A stretch of 64,000 nt of DNA from Daucus carota subsp. sativus (taxonomy: Eukaryota > Streptophyta > Magnoliopsida > Apiales > Apiaceae): NCBI RefSeq assembly GCF_001625215.2, contig NC_030389.2:29873454-29937453 (forward strand). Direction: 5' to 3'. Of this stretch, positions 54,796 through 64,000 are shown in pieces. Within the stretch, counting starts at the first letter, position 1, and every line of letters begins with the position of its first letter. Position numbers and translations under genes: made by a program. The notes under the pieces are model-generated. The model searched no databases. It saw only the letters and a list, made by a program, of their open reading frames with translations, and had not been told where the DNA came from.

Positions 54796-55278
54796 GTATG
54801 TGTATATGTATACTAATATACTTTTTTTCAATTTTAAATCTACTAAATTTTGTTTATATATAGAGTGTGAATGTATATATTCTTGGGTTATAGTGGCTTT
54901 TTCTGTTTAACTAATGAGTTTCTTTAATATTTCATACTCCATACAGTGAAGATTTGTGTTCAGAAATTATTAAATACGGTTCAAGATTTTATTAATGTGT
55001 AATACTTTATTATTAAAGTAGTTTAGTTTTAAATATAATGAAATTTAAAGGCGAAAAAATCAAAAATAATATTTTTACAATACTTTATAAATTTCAGAAT
55101 TTAGATTTTGGATAAATCCGAACAAACCCGAACCCGATCCGAAACCCGTGGATTTGGATTTGGATTTGATATTTGAAACCCGATTGGATTTGGATTTGGA
55201 TTTGGATTTTAAAAATAATTTGGATTCGGATTTGGATATCTCAAATATCCGAACCGATCCAACCCGTTGCCATTCCTA
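54539..55278. mobile_element. hAT-like MITE (740 bp) with 8 bp target duplication
   Basis: Ends TAGAGATGGCAA and TTGCCATTCCTA are flanked by ATCCTTCA (54531-54538 and 55279-55286). Subterminal regions are packed with CCCGAACC/CCGATCC words on the left and GGATTTGGATTT words on the right. A (TA)n tract lies at about 54749-54782. No transposase ORF. Confidence 0.87.
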
Positions 55279-55286
55279 ATCCTTCA

Positions 55287-56788
55287 TCACAAATTAGACA
55301 AAGTACAAATTCTAAGAACAAACAAACAATTCTAGGGTTGTCAATATGACTTAATCTTGCTAATCTACAAGCACGCTTTTTCAACAAGAACATAAATATT
55401 GTAAATGAACTCACTATCGTCTTAAAGAAAATGAATCATCCTTGGTTCAGTTGTTGCTCAAATACACAAAAATATTATTAATGAAAAATCGATAAATATT
55501 TTTATAAGTGTTTATAAAAAATGTCAGTTTTAGATTTTAATAGCATGTTGGATTCCAATTTAGGTAGGTTGATGAAGAGAAATGTCTTTATGAACTAAGT
55601 TAGCAAATATGTTATTACATAGGATATTTAAATGAGTTTTAAGTTGGTCCAGAACAATCTAAGTCGAGTTTGTTCCATTTGGGTGACATAATGAATGAAT
55701 ATAATCAAAAGTAGGTCATCAGACATAAGTTTCCAACAACTACTATCCATTTTCAACTTATATTCATTTTAGGTTCCCTACTCTAATTATCCTTCATCTT
55801 GAGTTAAGTGACTTGTCTAGTTTCAATTTGAGGCTGAAGAAGTCTTGATTTAGCCATGTTTCCTTTTAATTATTCACAACAGATGATAAATCGAATTTAT
55901 GGGTACATAATGTCTCGCATGGATGTAATAATTCTAAACTCGTTACCTGTCCAATTTATCTTCCTTCTTCGTCTCTAATCTATATAATACATTCTATTAG
56001 CTGCTACATATCCATTGTGAAACACACAAACAAAGAAATATCTATCAATTTGCAAAGAAATGATTGCAAAAAACATGTCTTAATAATGATATGAGGGAGG
56101 TCTAACAAGAATATAATTTGTAAGGAACAAAAAATTCTGGGAAGAGAAGGAACTTGACTCGAGTATAGTGATGGAGAATTGGAGATGAGCTCTAAATAAA
56201 TTGACAAAAGACAAATAATAGTGATGGAGAATTGGAGATGAGCTCTAAATAAATTGGCAAAAGACAAATAAGAAAACCTAGATGTCATGTTTGTATTCAA
56301 ATCCTAAGACTGCGACTGTGGTTAAATGCAAGCCTCCGGACAGTGTCCAGGTGAAACTCAGTATGAATGTATCAGTTATAGAAGTATGACACATAATTTG
56401 GTTATAATCCTTGTTTGATAGGTTGCTATAATTTATTTATATCTTATTATCATTTTTCTTAATAAGAATTTCTCGTTTGGTATTGGAAAAAAATAATTAA
56501 AATTATATAAATCATCATATATAATAATAAATAAATGATAAATAGACGCGTATGAAAAGAAAGAAAAGAACGACGCCAGGTAACATTCCATCCATAACAC
56601 AATTGACCAAGGGTGAAATCCAATTTGCATAACGTGTATGTATATATCATCCCCCTTTCCCCTTTTCAACGTACACATTCCTAAAAACACACACCAAACC
56701 CTAATCCCATCATCTCTCTCTCTCTCTCCATCTCTCTCCAATTCAACCTCCAAATCTGATGCATACACACCAATCATTCCCTTAATCA
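55287..56788 (+). other. intergenic and BPM promoter/leader
   Basis: No gene seen. A 53 bp direct duplication lies at 56165-56270. The last 150 bp include a CT-rich leader (about 56716-56740) typical of a plant 5' UTR. Confidence 0.5.
56165..56270 (+). repeat. 53 bp tandem duplication
   Basis: ATAGTGATGGAGAATTGGAG...AAAGACAAATA occurs twice back to back, differing at one base (TTGAC against TTGGC). Confidence 0.9.
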
Positions 56789-59700
56789 ATGTCAGACCTC
56801 GTAATCACCGACCCCAAGAACCCCCTGGGGACCCCCAGCAGCTCAAGATCCATCACCGAGACGGTCAATGGGTCCCACAAGTTTGTAATTCAGGGCTACT
56901 CTCTGGCCAAAGGCATGGGGATTGGCAAGCACATAGCCAGCGAGAATTTCACGGTGGGAGGCTATCAGTGGGCCATTTATTTCTATCCCGATGGCAAAAA
57001 CCCCGAGGATAATTCCACTTATGTTTCGGTTTTCATTGCGTTGGCTAGCGAAGGCACCGATGTCAGGGCGTTGTTTGAATTGACTTTGATTGATCAGAGT
57101 GGGAAAGGGAAGGATAAGGTGCATAGTCATTTTGATCGGTCCTTGGAGAGCGGTCCGTATACGCTCAAGTATCGTGGCAGTATGTGGTATGGCTTTCTTG
57201 TTTGGTTTTACGTATTGCGTGCTTTTGATTGTGAATTGTGGTTTTGCTTGTTAATTTTGTTGTTGATTGTATTTTATGTTCTGTTAGAGGTTGGGGAATG
57301 TTTCTTTGAGATATAGTGGTCTTTTTATATTTAAGATTCGGATATTAGGTTAGTTCAGTTAAAGGATGTAAATGGGAATTGTTAGTGTGAGGGCAGTTTA
57401 TATGGTTCGTTGTGATTAGACTAGGTGGATTTCTCTATATTGGAACGACAATTGATTTTTGTTATGGGGAATCAAGATGTCTATGATAAACAGAAATCAA
57501 CAACCTATTCTATTTTGGGGGTGATATTTGGTAAGATATGCAAATAGTGCAGTGCTTACATGTGATGTGTAGCTGGTAAAAAATGCATTTCTGGAAGTAG
57601 GAGGAAACTTAGATAAACATACACACCAATAAGTGTATATATGAAACTTCTGATGTTAATGTAGTTGTGGTGGTGCCATAGGTACACTGCAGCCAGCATG
57701 TATATATCTTCCAGGAGTCCACTAATGTCATGTTGAGGGCGCTGTAATAATTTTCTTAGCAATTTAATTAGACAGTAAGGGTCACCTTATAATAAGTGCT
57801 TGTGTTTTGTCATCTAGCACAAAGAAGCATGGATGTATGCTTGTTCCATCATACTTAGTACCAGTACTACTGAAATAGACTATGAGAAACACTCCACTTA
57901 CTTTACTGTGATTACACCAGAAAACACAGTACTCACTTTGCATAGATGTTGATCCATTAATATATGGCTTCTAAATAGGTCCTTTGACTTTTTGTGCTTT
58001 GCACTTGCTTATAAATGTATGTTCTTAACCTTAATAATATTCCATGTGTAAAGGTACTACATAGTTTTTTCAAGTAATGATCTGGTTATGTTGCTAAATT
58101 TAATTTATACTCATCAGAAGTACTAGCAATATTGACGGAGTTCTAATGTTCAATGTGTAAGTTACTTGTACTCGAGCGGGCTGAAACTTGGTCATTTTGG
58201 CCTCAAGAAGTTGATGCTAAGGTTTTAGGTAAAAACATAGTTTATTGTTTTGTTTAAAAATTGTGCAGATGGTCTTATAACATTATTGATTTATTGTTAA
58301 CATAACTTTTTTAAAAACTTTTAAAACTTATTGAATAACTATAAATTATTGAAATCTGTTTATAAATGCAAACTGTTAGTATTATTCTGTACAACTGAAA
58401 AATAATACTCCCTCCGTCCCAGCCAATAGTATACATTGGGGGACGGGGACGCGGCATGGATTTTAATGCTTCAATACAATATAGTTCTGCAACTTATTTT
58501 TAAGATTTTCTCTTTATGTATAAAACTATGACATTTATATTTTTATACAAAAAAAGAAAATTTTAAAAATAAGTTATAGAACTATATTTTATAAGAGCCT
58601 TAAAATGCGTGCCGAGCAATGGGAAAAAAAAAATATACAATTGAATGGGATGGAGGGAGTATATTTTAAGAAGACAATTATTAAAGTGAAAAAAATACAT
58701 TTCTAAAATCTGTAATATTTGTCGAAAGAACTGTAGAAACTATAATGGTGTGAGTGAGTCAAAACTGTATTTGCAATCGAAGTTTTAAAATAACATCGAC
58801 ACTTAAAAACCCGACAATTAAAGGGGAAACGTCTTACTTTTTTTATTTTTTTCCATATGGCATTAATCATCAGAACATGTGATTAGTAGCTCCTTGAACT
58901 TCTAGAGAAGTTGTGGTCTAAGAAAATCTTTTTAAAACTCGTTACTTCTAATTGGAAGATCGGATAGTGCAAGTATTGCAGGAACACTAATAGAGGTGAA
59001 TAATTTATCAAAGCCATACATAATGTAGCCTCAACTTTTGGGTGCACATCTGTTTCCAATTACATTTGAATATTTGGCCAAGGTTATGTTAATTTTTTTT
59101 TGATCAATTATAATCCAAATGATAAAATCTTAAACATCTTAATGAGGTGTCACAAAAACTGCTGTAGGTTTCAAATTGTTACCGGAGGTTGTAAAACACC
59201 ATCTAATTAAGTATATTGTCCATTGTGATTCTCTATCTTTGGAAAATTGGAGAAGTGAAGTGTTTTGGGACTCGCATTTTATTAGTCATGAAGTGGCTGT
59301 TAATAATATTTATTGTCTAAATATTTGCACTTTTTTGCATGCTTTTGTTGTCTTGATTTCTAGTTATTGGTTTTTGATAGGTATTCTATATCATTAAAAA
59401 AAGGAGTAGATCCTGTTATTGATTCCAATTTTATTGCAATATTTGATGGGTATGTGCTTTGTTAGATCTCTGCCTGGTTTATCTGATTGGATAAATATAA
59501 AAAAAACAACATAAATTAACAACGGTCGCTGGGCGGTTGCACATATATATTAAAGGGGATGCCCTTGTGTGGTACAATTCTGATTAGTTTGTGTTTAGAT
59601 TTGGGATTGGAAAATGTGAATTTCCTTTGTTTATGGAACTACATTCTATGGTGAAGTCCTGAACGAGGTGACATGCATAGAATATTGGTCTGAAACTAAT

Positions 59701-62073
59701 TTAGGATTACTTTTCCAATGCCATGATGTGAATTGTAAAAATAGAAAATCAAATTATATGGCATGCACAATACCACAATGGTTTCATGTACTTTTCCTGG
59801 AATGGGCAAGTGTTAGGAATCAGCTTAAGTAGCAGTCTATAGACATATGAGCAGGGATAGTAGTAGTAAGGGTAATTGTGTCTTTTCATTACAAGTTAGT
59901 AGAATAAGTTAGTAGAGTCTATAAATAGATCTACTCAGTTGAATCTACTCAGTTGTTCCACTAACTTGTAATGAAAAGACACAATTACCCTTACTACTAC
60001 TATCCCTGCTCATATGTCTATAGACTGCTACTTAAGCTGATTCCTAACAGCAAGTTAGTTCTTTGTGTCTGGGTGTGGGAGCAGCTTGAGCAAAGAAGAG
60101 TCTGTTTCAGTCTGAATTTGAGCACGCTAGCTTATAAAAAGTCTAAATGTATTTGTGATGGAGTGAATTGCAACTCTAACAAGTGCTTAGCTTTTTTGTC
60201 CAAACTTACAAGTTTGATGCAGATTTATGACTATTTTTACTATGTTAGGCATATTTTTCAACAGTAGCTTAGATCGAAGAGAGAAGAAAGGTGCAATCTT
60301 GTAGATCTTCAAATAAGCTGTTTCTAGTAGAGTCAGTAGACCAGTACTGTAATATAGTATATTAATGTAGTTTGATGTGATGTCTGCTCCAGAGAAGCAT
60401 GAAGCGTACTGTCAATGGACGACAGAGTTCTGTAATATTCTTATTCATTGGGTTAGTTCATTTATTTTTCCTTTCTTTTTTGGCTAATTAATTAATTTTC
60501 GGTTGTTAGTATCAGATTGCCAGCAGATAGTTAATACATGGACTCTGCTATTCTTGATCAGTACTTGTATTGGCTGATGTTGAAACTAATTTAAAATACC
60601 TCATCAGGAACAGACAACTATTGATGGAAGTTCGAAATCATAATACTGTCAATTTTTTCTTATTTATAAATTATATAACTTGGAAAATGATGACCAAGTT
60701 TTTCTTGAATGGTTTGTCCAGGTGAAGGCAAGGTAGGTTTGAAATTCAAAACATGATAACTTGAATGTGAACTCTTGTTATTGAGCATATATACATAAAC
60801 ATATCTGACAGTTTGACTTGGGTGCCGCATGAATAGTCCTGTGAACATCTTTGAAAGTTGATTTCTTGGATGATTGATTGTGCATAGAATTTTTATTGTG
60901 CTATTCAGACTCACATTAATTCGATAAAATATGAAAAACGATTTCCTTGCATTTCTTTAGTTGGTCAGTGATGAATCCTTGTGTATATACTAAAATTTCT
61001 GGTTTTTTATTGTTCAGTTAATTTATGCAACTCTTTTTATTTTTTTCCCACCATTCGCGGTGTTGAATGAGTTCACTATACAGGTGATACACATACCAAC
61101 AGGCACAACCTCATCTAATAAATGCAAATAATATGTAGCTGGATTCACTAAATATGAGCAAGCAAGATAATTGCACTTGAGAGTATAACAAACTTTTGAA
61201 AAAGCAATGGCCTAATTGTTTCCAAGTTTAGGACAATTGCTAAAAAGGCTTCATAGTGAGGTAACTATGATATGCTAAAGCATGCTTGGGGTTGGGATTT
61301 CAAAGGTGTACAATCACCTACCAAATGATGGTGAAGTGTTGTGGAAAATTGCCAACAGAATGCTACTGTGACTATTTGTTTTTCTACCCTCCTAGCACAG
61401 TGTACCCTGATGTAACTTTAGCTAGTTAACTAGACTATAGGCTACACAGTGTGAGGGGTCATGGATGAGATGCCAGATGTTGCTGATGATAGCATTGTCA
61501 ACGCTTATGGGCATGACTTGTCCTTGAACAAAGGTACATCATGTGGGACCTCATAGATGTCTTTAATGATGATAATAGAGAAGCATTCTCAGGTTCTACA
61601 TGCAGAAAAATTGCCACTTGGTCCTATATACTATGGAGTCAATAGCTTGATAAGAAACTTGCTTTTAAACACTCCTGTACAGGCTTACTTGCTTCAGCAA
61701 GTTGTGTGAAGCATCTATTCTATAATATCAAATATTGCTAGTTATTGTATTTCTCAATTTTGTTTCATTATTCACAGATTACTGGTTTAAGTGTCCCTGA
61801 TCGATACTTTTGCACTTATACCTATCTGAAGAATAAGGGTGTGGGTCTAATGGTTAGTTTAGTTTCTAGAAAAGGGATTAAATTGTACCGTCGTAGAGAT
61901 TCTACCATCCGTGTTTGCAGTTTCATTCATCTTTTGATTTATTTTTTTTGACAATTTAACTCTTTATATTAAGTATTAGTTGACGGGGTGTGAGGATTTA
62001 AGTGTATTATTTTTATCATGGGGAAGGGGGTGGGGAGGCCTTTGTCACCAGGCTATCCTGAATCCTCATCTGT

Positions 62074-62114
<41 letters not shown>

Positions 62115-62910
62115 ACTGGCTAATTGTTCATTGCCTGTCATTTAGGGGATATAAGCGTTTTTTCCGACGAGCAATGCTCGAATCATCAGATTACCTGAAA
62201 GATGATTGCCTGAAAATCAATTGTACTGTTGGAGTCGTAGTTTCTGCAATAGACTGCTCAAGGTTACACTCCATTCAGGTCCCAGAATCAGATATTGGAG
62301 CACATTTTGGCATGCTACTGGATAATATGGAAGGATCAGACATCACCTTTAATGTTGCTGGAGAGAAGTTTCCCGCTCATAAGCTGGTGTTGGCTGCTCG
62401 TTCCCCTGCCTTCCGATCTGAGTTTTTTGATAAAATGGTGGAAGATGAACAAGAGGTTTCTGTTATGAATATGGAGCCCAAGGTTTTTAAGGTGAGTATA
62501 TGTTGAAGAAACTCATTTAATTTATTACCAGTTACCGCCCATATTTCTGCATGAATTGTATTATCATGCTTTTTATTGCTTTTGCATTTCTCTTTATGCT
62601 GGTCTGAGTTCAGTGCTGAATTTTATTGCTTCGTGACAGGCTATGCTGCACTTTGTTTACAGAGATGCCCTTCCAGAAGATGAATTAGTTACTTCTGGTT
62701 CTTCCTCTTCTATATCTGAAACATTAACGGCAAAATTGTTAGCAGCAGCTGATAAGTATGATCTGGGAAGACTCAGGAGGGTGTGCGAGTCTCGTCTCTG
62801 CCAGGATATATCTGTAAACTCTGTTTCAAGAGCTCTAGCTCTGGCAGATCGTTACCACGCCACAGAATTAAAAGGTGTTTGCCTTCGATTTGCTGCTGAG
62901 AATCTTGCAG
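56789..62910 (+). CDS. BPM-type MATH-BTB protein (CUL3 substrate adaptor), 3' end beyond window
   Basis: Exons seen: 56789-57186, 62146-62491 and 62640-62910, joined in frame; the last exon(s) must lie beyond 64000. Residues about 25-150 form the MATH domain ([60 protein letters not shown]). Residues about 185-305 form the BTB/POZ fold ([48 protein letters not shown]). The BTB-back start follows ([20 protein letters not shown]). Arabidopsis BPM proteins link CUL3 ligases to AP2/ERF, HD-ZIP and MYB targets. The predicted second-exon acceptor TTTAG|GG and donor TG|GTATGG complete the conserved SMWGYKRFF. The 4.96 kb first intron holds a Stowaway element, a perfect foldback element and a (CT)n tract. 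Confidence 0.93.
58408..58659. mobile_element. Stowaway-like MITE (252 bp) in BPM intron 1
   Basis: CTCCCTCCGTCCCAGCC and GGGATGGAGGGAG ends, with TA on both sides (58406-58407, 58660-58661). The interior folds back with AAAATAAGTTATAGAACTAT-like arms. Confidence 0.9.
59811..60049. mobile_element. 239 bp perfect foldback element in BPM intron 1
   Basis: Arms 59811-59900 and 59960-60049 are exact reverse complements over 90 bp by my reading, around a 59 bp loop. The ends are TGTTAGG and CCTAACA. GCAAG flanks both sides (59806-59810 and 60050-60054). The loop carries a TATA-like CTATAAATAGATC and a doubled TCTACTCAGTTG. LTR-type ends with a 5 bp duplication point to integrase-mediated insertion. 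No ORF. Confidence 0.88.
60050..62145 (+). other. remainder of BPM intron 1
   Basis: No gene supported. (CT)n at about 62080-62114 stands 30 bp before the exon 2 acceptor and may act as its polypyrimidine tract. Short ORFs here lack family motifs. Confidence 0.5.
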
Positions 62911-63541
62911 GTTTGTAAACTATGTACCACTTTATTTTTTCATGTGTTGATGATCAACTTTTCTCCAAACCTTCGTTGTAAATAAAGTAACACTCACATT
63001 ACATGATTGTTGTTACTTTAGGACCTTATCTGTAACCGCTGTTGCAGTTATGTGTGTTTCAAAGTTATCATCGAGATTCAAGCAATGCCTCGAGAATGAA
63101 TATAAAACATATATATGGTTTAATATTACATGTAATTGCAATTCTGAATCATATAATTACATTTCATGATACATTATGATTTTTGTTATGTGTAAATTCA
63201 ATGAATGAACAATGTTTGGGGGTCTATTTTAGTTTCAATAATAAAACTTCCAGTTATATACAAGTATTATGGTGATGCTTGGATTCCTGATGCTACAGGA
63301 GCAAAGGTTCAAACTTCATCACAGTAAAAAGATAGGCAATATACTCGACAATTGCCATAAGATCCTATGTATGCTTTATGATCAACATAGACTTTTTGCA
63401 AACCATGATATATTCTTGCCCAACAGTCACTGGAAGAATTTCTGCTTCATATGCTTTTTTCAGGCAGGGTCCTAAACATTCCACAATTTAGATGTCTGCA
63501 AATTTCACGGAATAATATAATATAGAGAGCTTATTGCACTT
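62911..63541 (+). other. BPM intron 3 (partial)
   Basis: No exon resembling the conserved BPM C-terminus (VMKSDGFEYL-type) was found up to the window end, so the intron continues. Confidence 0.55.
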
Positions 63542-64000
63542 TGTAACTCTACACTTTGGCTGATTAGCAAATCAGACCCCACACTTTGAAACGTGACAGT
63601 TTGTCACCCTAAGTTTCATTTAGCTTTCGGTTTGTAACCCTGGCCCACACATCCGTTAAAAATAGCCGTTAACTTTAACTGTTTGAGAGGTAACAGTGTG
63701 TATATTAGTTTCGAACAGCTACTTTACTCCACGTGACCCCTGAAAATTTATTATTTGTGTGTGTTCAGAAATAATTTTAAAATATAATACATAAATTTTG
63801 AGAGGTCACAGGGGGTAAAGTAGCTGTTGGAAACTAATATACACACTGTTACCTCTCAAATAGTTAAAGTTAACGGTTGTTTTTAACGGATTTGTGGGCC
63901 AGGGTTACAAACCGAAAGCTAAATGAAACTTAGGGTTACAAACTGTCACGTTTCAAAGTGTGGGGTCTGATTTGCTAATCAGCCAAAGTGTGGGGTTACA
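63542..64000. repeat. long inverted-repeat (foldback) element at the window end
   Basis: The left arm from TGTAACTCTACACTTTGGCTG (63542 to about 63752) and the right arm (about 63790-64000, ending GTGTGGGGTTACA) are reverse complements over about 210 bp with scattered mismatches. Shared landmarks are GATTAGCAAATCAGACCCCA, AAACGTGACAGTTTGT and GAGAGGTAACAGTGTGTATA. It is probably a Mutator-like or foldback MITE; the right border and target duplication fall at or beyond the edge. Confidence 0.83.

Noticed and set aside
54438-54863. ORFs with repeated RIRIRI, NPNP or IYIYIY.
   Set aside because: They arise from subterminal repeats and the (TA)n tract of the hAT-like element.
59176-59397. 73 aa ORF in BPM intron 1.
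   Set aside because: Hydrophobic AT-rich translation without motif, inside an intron.

Overview
The window is plant nuclear DNA. It is AT-rich, with split genes carrying GT-AG introns, copia retrotransposons, Stowaway and hAT miniature elements, and plant-specific families (CYP96-like P450, berberine-bridge-like oxidase, DUF761, BPM MATH-BTB). It is most likely from a eudicot; I cannot name the family. No prokaryotic or organellar signal was seen.

Layout. 1-13853: two nested Sirevirus-like copia retrotransposons. A minus-strand element (pol, two gag ORFs, primer binding site, one LTR) appears to have inserted into the reverse transcriptase of a plus-strand element. The plus-strand element is left with its RNase H end, two extra ORFs downstream of pol (255 and 1005 aa) and its 3' LTR. 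13854-28838: a gene island with a tandem duplication of about 4.7 kb. The order is BBE-like oxidase, CYP96-like P450 copy 1, a broken fragment of a basic proline-rich-protein gene, a BBE pseudogene (carrying a 203 bp insertion), a copia scrap, P450 copy 2, and the intact five-exon basic proline-rich-protein gene. 28839-33072: miniature elements and a DUF761 gene. 33073-35562: a two-exon seipin gene. 36795-39527 (minus): a nine-exon B1-type cyclin with mitosis-specific (MSA) promoter motifs. 39800-43634: nested miniature elements. 43635-51288: a thirteen-exon eIF2B gamma gene whose 3.8 kb third intron is full of inverted-repeat elements. 51290-56788: a hAT-like element with 8 bp target duplications that contains a very young 1.3 kb non-autonomous LTR element, then a second hAT-like element. 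56789 to beyond 62910: a BPM-type MATH-BTB gene with a 5 kb first intron, running off the window. 63542-64000: a long inverted-repeat element.

How the genes relate. Most are independent housekeeping genes: translation initiation, the G2/M cell cycle, lipid droplets and CUL3 ubiquitin-ligase adaptors. The BBE-like oxidase and the two P450s are adjacent oxidative genes and could be a small metabolic pair, but nothing in the sequence proves a shared pathway. Exons were assigned by eye from reading frame, GT-AG sites and family conservation. Element boundaries rest on terminal repeats and target-site duplications where stated.

The most unusual signals are: a nonamer repeated throughout the body of the plus-strand retrotransposon and present as its reverse complement in the LTR; perfect or near-perfect foldback elements with LTR-like TG...CA ends and 5 bp target duplications inside two gene introns; the exact tandem-duplication junction; and the uneven divergence of the two P450 copies.
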